Assembly: GCA_930367215.1 (NCBI GenBank)
Contig: OV884056.1
Location: forward strand, 41,416,308 to 41,480,307
DNA: 64,000 nt
Origin: Pollenia angustigena
Taxonomy: Eukaryota; Arthropoda; Insecta; Diptera; Polleniidae
Direction of reading: 5' to 3'
Shown here in pieces: positions 42,591 to 53,504 of this stretch (the first letter of the stretch is position 1; every line of letters begins with the position of its first letter). Under the pieces are notes generated by a model that saw only the letters and a program-made list of their open reading frames with translations, searched no databases and was not told the DNA's origin. Made by a program: the position numbers and the translations under genes.

Positions 42591-44284
42591 TACGTATGTA
42601 TATACATACATAAATATTTACTTGCAAAATAGAATTAGAAAATTCTATTTTGGGAATTTCTGAAATATATGCAAGTATGTTGTATACGCATCAGCCAAGC
42701 TGGTCGTATCTTATATATGAACTTTGTTATTCTAAATGACAAAACTCATATAAAAAAAGAAAAAAAAAAAAATTGACTGCCAGCACCATAAAATAAATAA
42801 CCTTATAACTGTGCTTGTCAATTACAATAAGAAATTTCTCATTTAGATTTATCACGTTCTGCAGTATAAATGCGAATTAATGAAAAAAAATGCAAACACA
42901 CAACTTAAACTAAAAACTTTTAAAGTACAATTGCAATACAATTAAAAAAAAATCCCAAAAGTTTACAAATTTAAAAAAAAAAAATTATATTTTTATAATG
43001 TTGTTTTAATTCTAAAGAAAAAAAATTCTAAATATAATGTAGAAGGTAAATATAGAAATTTTCTTTATATGCATTTTTTTCGAATCAAAATACAAAATGA
43101 TCTCCCAGCATTTAAATAAAACCAAGTTTATCTAACAAATAAAATAAGCATTGATTTTTTATTTATCTATTAAACTTTGTTGTAATTTCAAAAATTAGTT
43201 TTTTTCTTTATGTAACATTTTCCGCTGAATCCGAATATGAAGTCAGAATTGTCAAAAGTGGAACAGCTTTTGAGATAAAATAACCGTTATTTGTGTTTTA
43301 AAAAAAGATGATGTGACCAAAATGCAAATATCTTCAATAATTTTAAGCGGATTATGTATTTCTTTCTTTTCAGTGAAAGTTTATAAAATTTCTAAAATAA
43401 CCATGGGTAGGTTGTGAAGATGAGTCAATAAATGGCAGAGTTATAGTGGACAACATTTCAAACTTCATTATAAATTTGAAGATTTTTTGCAATTTTGCTC
43501 TTTTCAAGTTATTTTTTTAAACCAATAATTTCTCTCTTGAAAAGATATAAATGTAAGGTTCAAACCCCTAACGGGGTTAACAAGGGCAAGTTATTTTTTT
43601 AAGTATTTTGATTGAAAAATATGTTTTATCACATTTTGAAAGAACTTTGGAATATAACCTTTTCCTAATCAGCAGGTAGATATGAATATTACGTGTTTAT
43701 ATGTTTCCAAAAAGTTTTTGATCAAGTGCGATATTTAAAAAGGTTTCGTTCATATAAAAACGTTCCTTGGTTATTATTAACATTTATTTGCCTCTATGTT
43801 TTAATGCACATAAAAAAGCGGTTATATGTCTCTTTTACTTCAAAATAATTTTTAAATAATTGTGGATTTAATAATTTTTAACAAGTCTTACAAATATCAC
43901 ACCCGTAACAACGGAATTGCCCTGTGGCCTTAATGTAAATCTTAGAAAAATTATTCTTAAACATTTTCGATAACTTCATTTTTCTGTAGCAAATACAATT
44001 AAATAAAATATGAAATAATTTTAATGTTTAATTCCTAAATTTTATGTAGATATAAGTTAATTTTTGTTTAATAATAGTGTTTCTAAAAGTTTTATGTAAA
44101 TTTGTGTAATATTTTTTATTATTTACTTTCTAAGCTGTTCTCATTTATTAAATAAGTGTGGCGCTACAAAAATAATAACAACGTTGTAAAATTACAAAAT
44201 TTTTAATAAAACTTTTATTTTTAATGTCAGTTTTTATTGTTTCGAAAATGTGTGTGTGATCGTTTGTTTTGTGTACAAAAAAAA
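42591..44284. other. Intergenic AT-rich stretch
   Basis: Between ird5 and the first JHBP gene. Long A/T runs; no gene or element boundary recognised. Confidence 0.35.
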
Positions 44285-44622
44285 TTATAAGCATCTGTTC
44301 GGCCGTGCCGAAACTATGATACCTAAATCGAGTAAATTTTAAAAACGACCCTGAACTGAAAGTTACTATGCGTTTGTGCTGATGTCTGTAAAGCCTTAAA
44401 ATATTGGTCCTTAGCCCACCTTTACGTACATATACCGATTGACTTAGAATCACTTTCTGATTAACGATGTTTGTCCGGCTGGCTGGCTGTCCATGTTAAC
44501 CTTGTGCGCAAAGTACAGGTCGCAATTTAGAGATTATTTGATACAATTTGGTACAAAGGTTCTAATGTGGTGTAGGGTATCATAAAGTCGGGTTTAACCG
44601 ACTATACCTTCTTACATGTTTT
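44285..44622 (+). repeat. Family B interspersed repeat
   Basis: Runs from CTGTTCGGCCGTGCCGAAAC to CCGACTATACCTTCTTACAT, with GGCTGGCTGGCTGTCC and TGGTGTAGGGTATC inside. Related copy at 48190-48785 and a fragment at 4795-4890. Confidence 0.65.
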
Positions 44623-44799
44623 TTATTGTAGATCTGGACTCAAAAGGTTGGGTAAATGTTGTCGTGATTATGATTTACCTTTAAATTATTTAAAACTTAT
44701 GATTATTTGAAACTAATGAGTGATTCCTATGAGATGAACAATAACGACATCGCATTTTTCGATGATGTAATTCTTTAATATTAATTTATTTTAATTCAA

Positions 44800-45135
44800 C
44801 ATTTTTCATTTTTCGAAATTATTCTATGAGCTAAATTTCAGTTATGTATTTTATAAAGCTTTTTAGTAATAGTTCTATTCCTTCAATTTTTCAGAAATGA
44901 GTTTATACACTACCAGACTATTATATTGTATTTTCTTTTTACATTTTACCTTAGCCTTCCTTTGGAAAGCAATGAGGTATATTGAATGTACAGAAAAATT
45001 TACAATTATTAGACACCAGCAGAATGTAATGCATTTTCTGGCCCGCTACGGCCTTCGTCAGCATTCTATTTGTTAAAATAGTTGAGTTAAATACATTCAA
45101 TTTATAAAGTAACACTATCCAGTGAGACACAAAGC
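44800..45135. repeat. Second copy of the ird5 intron 1 inserted segment
   Basis: From CATTTTTCGAAATTATTCTA to GTCAGCATTC it matches 29318-29583 almost base for base. After GTCAGCATTC the next 64 or so bases are the reverse complement of the corresponding part of the first copy (GTTAAAATAGTTGAG... here versus ...CTCAACTATTTTAAC there). Confidence 0.8.
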
Positions 45136-45310
45136 TATGTGAATCCTAAGTTTTAAGTCATTTACCCTACATATTTTTATTTTAATTTGTTGTATAAGGA
45201 TACTTGACACTATTATACATTGTGAAAGCCACCTAGTATAAATTATTTTGTTTAATGTTTAAAATTGGTAAAAACAAGTTTTTAGCCTAAAAAGTTTTTC
45301 AGAATTATAC

Positions 45311-45427
45311 AGCCCAATTATGAATAAAAATTCCCGGGAGTTTTCTCCCTTCTCCCATTTTTCTTATGCAAATTCAATTGTAAAAATGGGGAAAAAACTC
45401 CCGGGGAATTTGTATTCATAATTGGGC
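45311..45427. mobile_element. Small MITE with AGCCCAATTATGAATA ends
   Basis: A 117-bp near-palindrome: AGCCCAATTATGAATAAAAA, TTCCCGGGAG on the left and their reverse complement on the right. No coding content. Confidence 0.75.
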
Positions 45428-45784
45428 TAATAAAGTAAAATCTTCTAAAATATGAAATTTTTGTAATTTTATTAACCTACGAAGAATTATTAAAACTCTT
45501 GTTGCTTAATCTGTATCTTGTTAAATGTTTAGTTTTATAATTTGAAATTATGGTATGAATTCAACTATTATTTACCTATAAGAAAAAAAAATTAAAAATA
45601 TTTTTAAAATAAACTTTTTTGTTTTATTATATAATAAAAAAAAATTGTTTGCTTTGCAATGTCAACCAACATACCAATTTTGAAATGTCAGCAAAATTTT
45701 ACTTTATAAACCGAGTTAACCAATAAAATTATTTATAGTTAATCAACCTACTGCAGTTAACAGTTGTTAAATATTTGTAAAAAA

Positions 45785-45887
45785 ATGTCAAGTGTAAAGT
45801 TCTTATTAACTAAAACGTTGATTTTATTACTTAGTACGAGTTTAGTTATAGCAGCTTCATTCTCAAAAACGGAACGTTCCAAGCTAC
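45785..45887 (+). CDS. JHBP gene 1 exon 1 (signal peptide)
   Basis: Encodes MSSVKFLLTK and LILLLSTSLVIAASFS to KL; donor GTAAGT at 45888. Ends after one base of a Pro codon. Confidence 0.87.
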
Positions 45888-46948
45888 GTAAGTATAAAAG
45901 AAATATGCAAGGAGTCATTTTATTATTAAAAATAAAAAAAATACAGAGTAATCCACTTCTTTGGACCTTTCAAAGAGTTTCTTTCGACTTTTGCAGCAGA
46001 ACAAAATCCTGCTTGTTTTGAAATCTATCTTTTAATTTCTTATACGCCTAAATTAGAGTTCCTTAATTCCTGGGAATGTAAAACATTTATCTTTCAACTC
46101 TTAAAAGTTCCGGGAAGATTTAATTAATGTTAAGAAGTAGATACTATTTTTTGCCGTTTACCTTTACTTCTTATATTTAACAATATTCTTATTTCTCCTA
46201 TGCCCCTTTAGCATCATTTGTAAAAATCTGTCACCGTAGCGATCCCAATCTTAATAAATGCGCCCGTGCAGCTTTGAACTCCCTTAAGGATCGTTTACAA
46301 GATGGCATTCCTGAGCTGCATATACCGGCTATGGAACCGTTAGTAATACCTGAAATTAAAATGAATCAAGATAGTGGTGCTGTTTATATGAAATCAACCT
46401 ATAAAAATGTACACATTTATGGTTTGTCAAAGTTCAACATAAAATCTGTAAATATAGAACCATCTAAAATGAAATTCACCACAAATATGGTATTTTCGAA
46501 TATCGCTATAAATGCCGACTATCAAATTGATGGTAAAATAATGATGATGCCTTTAAAGGGTTCGGGGGCTTGTAATGCTAATTTCAGTAAGTTAAATTAA
46601 GTAAAATCAAATAAATTCTCAAATTCCTTTTTTGTAATTTCCTTAGCCGATGTTGCTTTAACAACTATCATTTCGGGTGAACGTCAAAAGAAAAATGGCC
46701 GCAATTATCTGAAAATTAAAGATATTAAAGTCAACTATGAAGTTGGTAAAGTGAAATTAAATTTGAATGATTTATTCAATGGTGATAATACTTTGGGCAA
46801 TCAAATGAATTCATTTTTGAATGAAAACTGGGATTCTTTGGCGGAGGAGCTCAAACCTTTATTGGAGAAGGCCTTAACTGAGGTGGTGCAGTCATCAACA
46901 GATAAACTTTTCAAAACTTATAGTTATGATGATTTGTTGCCGTTATAA
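45785..46948 (+). CDS. Takeout/JHBP-family secreted protein, gene 1
   Basis: Member of the insect juvenile hormone-binding protein/takeout family: secreted proteins that hold small hydrophobic ligands in a long tube-like fold. Exons 45785-45887, 46212-46586, 46647-46948; 780 nt, 259 aa plus stop, usual for the family. Residues 1 to about 24 form a signal peptide (basic start, then LILLLSTSLVIAA). Mature start: PSFVKICHRSDPNLNKC with Cys41 and Cys51, then GIPELHIPAMEPL; the third family cysteine is Cys155 (GSGACNANF). The late block LNDLFNGDNTLGNQMNSFLN followed by ENW is the family's C-terminal signature. Start chosen at ATG 45785, which gives a clean signal peptide. Ligand unknown. Faces the second JHBP gene (61 kb) on the other strand. 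Confidence 0.9.
46212..46586 (+). CDS. JHBP gene 1 exon 2
   Basis: Acceptor TTTAG ending 46211; donor GTAAGT at 46587. Carries the two N-terminal cysteines, GIPELHIPAMEPL and Cys155. Confidence 0.9.
46647..46948 (+). CDS. JHBP gene 1 exon 3
   Basis: Acceptor CCTTAG ending 46646. From TDVALTTIISGERQKKNG through LNLNDLFNGDNTLGNQ to SYDDLLPL and TAA at 46946-46948. The intron before it is only 60 bp. Confidence 0.9.
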
Positions 46949-47518
46949 ACTTTATAAAAATTAAGAAAAACACTGCTGGTATCTTAATGTCAAAGAAATC
47001 GTATACATATATTTATTAAATTTTTTTTGTAAAACTATTCGGCATTGAAAAACTTACAGTTGATTTAAACATTCATTTTATTATTTCTATTTTGTTCTTA
47101 TATTTATTATTATATTTACATTACTATTTTTCTTCATAATAAAAAAAATTTAATTTATTATACAAAACAATAAAAATTTTTTTATTGAAACTACAAACTT
47201 ACTAAATTTGGTCCAGATCTGGTAAAACTTTTTTAATTAAAGGTATAATATTCTATATATTTAAATTTTTGTTCTTTAATAAGCAAAGTATTGAAATCTT
47301 TTTGTAACTTTAAAAATAATTAAAGGAATCGGTAACATTTTTCACATAGGTACAAAATGTGAAAGGAATATTAGTTAATTAATCCACAAAAAAACCGGTC
47401 TAGTGTAATTAAATGTAATATCCATAACGTCAACTCGCTTTTTTAATCCATTTTACAATGTAACCGTGTAGAAACTCACAATGTTATCTGTCCCAAAGTG
47501 CACCAAAAAATATATTGA
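46949..47518 (+). terminator. JHBP gene 1 3' flank with polyadenylation signals
   Basis: AT-rich. Candidate AATAAA signals lie near 47136 (ATAATAAAAAAAA) and 47168 (CAATAAAAATT). No other feature. Confidence 0.4.
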
Positions 47519-48189
47519 TGCGTACATAGGGATGAAACGATACCTCTAAGGTATCGATACTTTTACTCGATGTGGTATCGATCGTAAAGTATCGATACCT
47601 ACTTAGTATCGAAAAAAAAGTATCGATACTTAGTTACTTGTATCGGTACTTGTATCGGTTTGTATGATAAAAGAATAGAAAGCAGCATTTAAAAACGTTC
47701 TTATTAGTGTTTTGTTACTATACAATAAAATAAGAACTACGACCTATTAAAATTTATGTGCAAAACGATAAGTGTAAAGGTTGAGACCACTTTTAGTTAC
47801 CACCTAGTACCAATATCCTTTTGAAAAATCTTTTTTATCTTAGGAAACAAAATTTTATAGAACGTTCAGGATAGCAACCTTCATTCACCTTTTATTTCAG
47901 AAATCAACAATGTCACTATGAATTTATTTTAAATGTAAATATGTATGTATTTTATTCGTACCCGATTAGTCGTAATTCCCGATAATTCGTAATAAATTAT
48001 CGGTCCCTTGAAAAAACTCGTTAATTCGTAAAATTTCCATACATTTTGGTCCCTTCGATAATTCGTATTTTTTTTTTCAAATAAAATCGTCTTTACCTCT
48101 TATAAATCGTAATTGTTTGATAACTACCACTTATAATTCGTAATATAAACAACAGAAACATGGAAAGATTGATTTTTTGTTTGCCGCTA

Positions 48190-48785
48190 TTTTTTATATC
48201 CACACCACAAAAGTGGAGAAGTATACCGATCGACTCAGAATCACTTTCTGAGTCGAACTAACGATGTCCGTCCGGCTGGCTGTCTATTTAACCTTGTGCG
48301 CGAAGTACAGGCCGCAATTTTGAACATAATTTGATAAAATTAGGGATATAGGGTTTTATTGGCACAAGGACCAAGCCTATTGAAAATGGGCCGAATCGTA
48401 GGACCACAAGGGAAGATAGTGGGAAATTTCTTCTTCTCAGAAACTATTAAAGCGATTTTAATGAAATTTAAAACATAGACAGAACCATATCTACATGGAC
48501 ACAAAAGGTATGCATTTTTTTAAAAAATAAACCGATTTTAATGAAATTTAAAACATAGAAAGATCCATATCTATATGGACACAAAAGGTATGCATTTTTT
48601 TTAAAATAGACCACAAGGGTAGATAGGGGACAATTTCTGCCCCTCACAAACTTTCAAACCGATTTTAATAAAGTTTATAAACATTGATTAATCCATATTA
48701 ATATGGACACATAAGCATGATGTGTTTTTAAACACTGTGGTGTAGGGTATTATATGGTCGGTCTTGACCGACTATACTTTCTTAC
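48190..48785 (+). repeat. Family B interspersed repeat
   Basis: From TATATCCACACCACAAAAGT to CCGACTATACTTTCTTACTT. Shares TACCGATCGACTCAGAATCA, CCGGCTGGCTGTC and GTGGTGTAGGGTATTA with 44285-44622. Internally, TTTTAATGAAATTTAAAACA and CATATCTA-ATGGACACAAAA blocks are repeated about three times. Confidence 0.65.
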
Positions 48786-48892
48786 TTGTTTTTGCGTAGG
48801 TTTTTGCTTGTGTGTGGGTTTATTTTCTTAAGATCTGTTTGTTACAGGAATAATGTTTTTATATTTTATTTTTAACAATTGTCTTTTATGTT

Positions 48893-50042
48893 TTTATACC
48901 CTCCACCACAATTTGTTGTGAAGAGGGTATATTAAGTTGGGCATTCCGTGTGAAACTTTTTTAATTATTCATCTCAGACCCCATAAAGTATATATATATT
49001 CTGGGTCCTTGAGTAATTCTAAGTCGATTTAGCCTTGCCCATCTGTCTGTCCGTCTGTGGAAAACACGCTCACTTTCGAGCAACTCAAAAGAAATGAACA
49101 ACCTTGGTGCCAAATCGCTTGTAGTTATCCTAAGCAGCTTGGTATTGATATCCAGCAAAATCGAGCTGTGAATCAAAATGTGGAACCACCACCTAAAAAA
49201 ATTGATAATTTTGTTACAAAAAATAACATAAATGGTGGCACAAGGCACGGAATGAGATAAGATTTTGCAAACATTTGTTTTATTTGACTGGAAATCACGC
49301 TGTTAAATTTCGTGAAGATCCGTCCATAATTTACCCTAGGCCCCATAGAAACCCTACTCCCGGAAAACAGTTGAGTACACCTAAAACCATAATTAATAAT
49401 GCTATCATAACAGAAATTGGTACGTCACAGTTTTACGCCTAAAACCGTTAAAAATAACGCTATCGTAACAAAATTTAATACGTCACAGTTTTTTAGGACA
49501 AGAAATAACACTGTGAAATTTCGTGCCGATCGGTTCATAATTTACCTTAGGCCCCATATAAACCCTACTACCGGAAAACAGTTTAGTACGCCGAAAACCG
49601 TAAAAAATAATGCAATCATAATAAATTTTGGCTCATCACAGTTTTATAGGACTATAAATTTTACTGTGAAATTTCGTGAAGATCGGTACATAATTTACCC
49701 TAGGCCCTATAGAAACCCTACTCCCGGAAAACAGTTTAGTACACCTAAAACCATAATTAATAATGCTATCATAACAGAAATTGGTACGTCACAGTTTTAA
49801 AGGACTAGAAATGACGCTGTGAAATTTCGTGATGATCGGTCTATAATTTACCCTAGGCCCCATATAAACCCTACTACCGGAAAACAGTTTAGTCGCCTAA
49901 AACCACAATTAATAACAAATCGTCACAGTTTAAGATAATAATAATAAATAGACATCATACAGATATGACTCCTTAAACATTCGAACTGTCGGTGGAGGGT
50001 ATCAAAGATTCGTCACAGCCGAATATAGCACTCTAACTTGTT
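48893..50042 (+). repeat. Family A interspersed repeat, longest copy
   Basis: Starts TTTATACCCTCCACCACAAT and ends ATAGCACTCTAACTTGTTTT, the reverse orientation of the copy at 20195-20965. The second half is a tandem array with a 153-bp period. It lies inside the hAT-type element at 47527-51159. Confidence 0.75.
49300..49925 (+). repeat. Tandem array, about 4 units, 153-bp period
   Basis: The block TTTACCCTAGGCCCCATA recurs at about 49331, 49542, 49695 and 49848 (spacings 211, 153, 153). 153 bp is 51 codons, and one frame stays open over 49417-49800, giving a repeated KFRxDRxIIYPRPxxNPTxG peptide. No start context or known domain; not called as a gene. Confidence 0.7.
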
Positions 50043-50304
50043 TTTATTGTTTTAGTAAATTAATTGAAAACCCCCGTTAATTCGTATTAATTTTATTTAA
50101 ACCCCGGTAAATCGAAACTCCGCTAAATCGAAAACCCCTATAATTCGTAAGAAATGGCCGGTCCCTTGCGATTACGAATTATCGGGATTCTACTGTATAT
50201 AATAAAGGGTGGTAAAACCTTAACCCATGATGTTTATTGTGAGTCACACCTTAACGTCAAGTTTTTTGTGCAACTTTAATTGACCTATCTTTGTTTCAGT
50301 ATTT

Positions 50305-50510
50305 GACAACTTCTACCATTGAAAGGTACACAATTGAGCAGCGCCCTCAGATTAATAAAGCCTTTTACGAAAATGGGCTTCAATCAAAATGCATTTAATG
50401 CACATCGTGAGTTTTTTGGTCAGTATAATCAACCAAATGTTTCCACAATCTGGAGAATTGTGCGTAAACAAACCGGGTCTGTAGGAAATGGGAAAATATA
50501 TGTGGGATGA
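50305..50510 (+). pseudogene. Transposase N-terminal fragment, Tc1/mariner-like (frameshifted)
   Basis: One frame gives IERYTIEQRPQINKAFYENG then a stop. The next frame gives NAHREFFGQYNQPNVSTIWR then IVRKQTGSVGNG. Together they match the helix-turn-helix start (Y-T-x-E-Q-R ... V-x-K-x-x-x-T-G-S-V) found at the N-terminus of many insect Tc1/mariner-like transposases. Nothing of the catalytic part remains. Confidence 0.65.
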
Positions 50511-50744
50511 TATCGGACTTCTTATAGAAATTGAGGAAATGGACCTAGACTATATGTGGTTTATAGGTGTTGACTAGGGATTCCAAACGGAACCATGTTT
50601 TTTGAAACCCGGGAATCGGGATTTTTAATTCAAAAACAAAGGGATCCCGGGAATATGCGGGATTCATATGTATATAAAAGCCAATTTTAAAAATTCATAT
50701 AATTATAATTTAATTATTTAGCTTAATTTCTTCGACCTTCTTAA

Positions 50745-50980
50745 TATTATTTCCTTTCAATAATTTTTCAAGCTCAAGGTCCGTTTTTATTAATTTTCAT
50801 AATTGACAATTTTATTGTTTCATTTAATTTTGTTTGTTAAAAATTTTTTGAAATATAAAAAACCAAAAATCCCTAAAGAAGCTATCCATTGAGATAGCGA
50901 AATATTGGATACATTTTAAATAAATAATTTTTATAATAAACGGACCTTGAGCTTGAAAAATTATTCAAAGGAAATTATAA
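50745..50980. repeat. Inverted repeat, about 45-bp arms
   Basis: TTCAATAATTTTTCAAGCTC, then AAGGTCCGTTT, at about 50756-50790 is mirrored at about 50940-50975 (AAACGGACCTT, GAGCTTGAAAAATTATTCAA). AT-rich loop of about 150 bp; probably a small MITE. Confidence 0.65.
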
Positions 50981-51192
50981 TTTAATGTTTATGTATGAGA
51001 ATTAAAACAAATTAATGCAATTACTTTTGACCGATACCGAGTATTTTTTTACCGATACTACTTGGTACTCAGTTGATAAGTATCGATTACAAAAATACTT
51101 GGTTCTTATATAAAAGTATCGAATATGTACTTGTATTTACTCGTATCGTTTCATCTCTATGCGTACACTATATGCATCGTTAAACGTGATAA

Positions 51193-52580
51193 TAGTTACG
51201 TTCGAGAACACAAAAGTTTTTACTATTTTTTACAAAACTACTGCATTTTACGAAATTACGTTCGAGTACACAAAGTGCAGTAAATGAGAACATAAATTGA
51301 GAGCGAAAAGTGACAGTTCTTGTCTGAGTATTTACAAATTTTTACTGCAGAAATTTTTGCAGTAAAATTTAGTAAATCAAAAAAACATACGTTTCAAACA
51401 GTAAACAAACAAAAGTAACAAATAAAAAGCATACAAATTGTGAAAAAATTGTTAAATAAAAGAAAAGTTGAAATAAAAATTAATCCAAAACAAAAAGTGA
51501 ATAAATATTAATTAATTAAACTTGTTTGTGAATCATTTATTTGGCTAAATACAAACTTTTGAAATTTTTTTTGTTATGTTAATTTTTTAGAGTTGTAAAA
51601 ATGTGAAGTATTTCGTCATCTTAAAGACCTAATAACCTATCTGCCAAAATTTCAAAATTGAGTTTTTTATGGATTTTTATTCCCTATATCATAACGCATA
51701 TGTGTGCAAAATTTTGAACATGTAAAATTACAAATGACAAAGTTTTTGTACCTAGAGGGCCGTTACGCACAAAAAAAGAGAAAAATAAATCATCAAAAAT
51801 CACGATACAATTTTAATTTTGTTGCATAGTGTAATTTAAACAAACATTAAGTACTTGTTTTTGCTTAAACCAGTAAAAGAAACTACTACTGTAATTATTT
51901 AATGTATTAATACTCATGTGTATAAAGAAGTTTTTATTTATTCATACTAAATAGTACTGCAGATAGGTTATTTGGTTTCAGATTTTTACAATTCCAAAAA
52001 ACCTAAGTGTCATAACATAAGCTGTGATAAGAAAAACAAAATTTTCTCAACCGATATATGTATATTACTGGTTTCATTTTAATCAAAATGTGTAATTTTC
52101 GTTCCAATATCGTTAATAGTTCCAATTTTATAACGTTTTTTCCCTCTCCTGTAAACTTTTGAAAACTGTAGATAGGTTATTTCGTCTGTTAGGTGACGAT
52201 TTGGACACTTAAGTAATCAATAGCAAACAAAATTTTCATGTTCTTTTAAATAAGTTAACCCGCTACAAATTAGTAAATCAAATAAAATAAAAAACAAACA
52301 ACTAGGAAAGATTACATAAAAAAGTTTGTTTGTATTTTCCAGAAATGTTCGTGTTATAAAAAGTATTTAATCGAGTACCGATAAGAAAACGAGTTGAGTA
52401 GTCAAAAGTGTCAATATTTGTCAACACTTCAATTATTTGCCATCAGCTGTTGCCTTTATTTTACGAATTTTTACAAATTTTGAGTTCGCGTACTTTTTTG
52501 GACAACAGCTTTTTGTGAGAGAAAAGTTTTTATTTTACTCATTTACTGCATTTTACTGTTAAAGTACTCAAACGCACCTA
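51193..52580. repeat. Degenerate element with internal inverted and direct repeats
   Basis: The left part (ACGTTCGAGAACACAAAAGT, ACGTTCGAGTACACAAAGTG, TGCAGTAAATGAG) and right part (CTCATTTACTGCATTTTACT, AAGTACTCAAACGCACC) are loosely inverted. Inside, AGATAGGTTATTTCG-like blocks recur at about 51620 (inverted), 51960 and 52167. No coding region. Confidence 0.4.
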
Positions 52581-52689
52581 ATATGTTTTTGACTTGACTG
52601 AAAAGTCATATGATGTTTTAGAAGTCAACATAATTTTGAAACATCGATTTTTAATTTTTTTTACTCTTGTCTACAGGAACGAAACCAGT

Positions 52690-52997
52690 GGGGCCCTCTC
52701 TATTGCGATGCGAAAGAAAATGGTAGCAAATCTAGCGATTGGAACTCTTTAATGCGTTTGCGTATTTGTCTTTCGCATCTATTAATTTTTTTCTTTTCGC
52801 GAATCATCACAATTAATTTTATTTAAATTTTCCAATTTCAAATATATTTTCATATTTTAGCATTTCATTACTGTCAATCTGCGCCATCTTTAATTTTTAT
52901 TGCCAGTATTGCTTCATTTTCAAAAAATTTTGCGAACGTGATAGAGAGTACCAAGTTAGCATTTAGCTTTCGCATCGCAATAGAGAGTAGCCCCCCC
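52690..52997. mobile_element. MITE with CTCTCTATTGCGATGCGAAA ends
   Basis: The left end GGGCCCTCTCTATTGCGATG (then CGAAAG) is mirrored at 52967-52997 (CTTTCGCATCGCAATAGAGA). Interior AT-rich, non-coding. A tRNA-like sequence abuts its right end. Confidence 0.78.
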
Positions 52998-52999
52998 AG

Positions 53000-53064
53000 A
53001 GTCTCTGGCGGGAGTCGAACCTGCAACCCCGGCGCTAGCTTACTACCAGCTAGCCTACCGGGAC
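53000..53064 (-). repeat. tRNA-like remnant with shortened anticodon arm
   Basis: On the minus strand TCCCGGTAGGCTAGCTGGTA gives acceptor 5' strand, U8 and a D arm with A14, G18-G19 and A21 in place; GGTTCGACTCC is a perfect B box. Acceptor pairing is about 5 of 7 and only about 15 nt are left for the anticodon arm and variable loop, so it cannot be a normal tRNA. Pseudogene or SINE head. Confidence 0.6.
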
Positions 53065-53504
53065 ACTGTTTCTTCATCGCTTCATTTTAGTTCTAGATTT
53101 GCTTTGACTTAAATTTCAGCTAATTTTTTTTATTTACAGCATAGTATAAAAGGTACCAGGGCCCTATTCCACCAACCAACTTATCAACTTTTCACTTTGC
53201 ACTTTTCAAATTTTTCGTCAATTTGCAAAACTTTATGTTGCACAGAACTATTTAATTTGATAAGTGATAAGTTGAAATTGATAAGTGAAATTTGCAAAGT
53301 CTTTGCAATTTTTATATTCTCTTTTTAATTTCTGTTCCACGTACGTTCTCTTGTGCAAAGTTATTATTGCAAAGTGTAATTTGCAAAGACTTTGCAAATA
53401 ATTATGCTGTTTCGTTCCACAAAAACTGTACATTCTATTTTTGCAAGCAAATTTTGATAAGTTTGTCAAAAATTTACAAGGTAAACGACTCTTTGCAAAT
53501 TCAT

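Larger units (their letters stand above)
47962..50197. mobile_element. Nested pogo/Tc1-like element, degenerate
   Basis: The right end reads inward CAGTAGAATCCCGATAATTC, then GTAATCGCAAGGGACCGG. The left end has the matching ATTCCCGATAATTCGTAAT and CGGTCCCTTG but a damaged outermost part. CAGTAG...CGATAATTCG ends are typical of pogo/Tigger-type elements. The interior is occupied by repeat copies rather than a transposase. Confidence 0.55.
47527..51159. mobile_element. hAT-type element with TAGRGATGAAACGATAC ends
   Basis: The left end TAGGGATGAAACGATACC and right end, reading inward, TAGAGATGAAACGATACG are inverted. The flanks are identical 8-bp copies of TGCGTACA (47519-47526 and 51160-51167). 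Subterminal GTATCGATAC-type repeats occur near both ends (47545-47660, 51035-51135). The interior holds nested repeats (pogo-like ends, families A and B) and a short transposase fragment of another superfamily; no hAT transposase remains. Confidence 0.85.

Noticed and set aside
45764..45784. Upstream in-frame start for JHBP gene 1
   Set aside because: The codon there is TTG, not ATG; ATG at 45785 gives a proper signal peptide.
49417..49800. 127-codon open frame as a gene
   Set aside because: It is a by-product of 153-bp tandem repeats in a dispersed element with no start context; kept only as a finding.
53000..53064. A functional tRNA gene
   Set aside because: Anticodon arm too short and acceptor stem mispaired.
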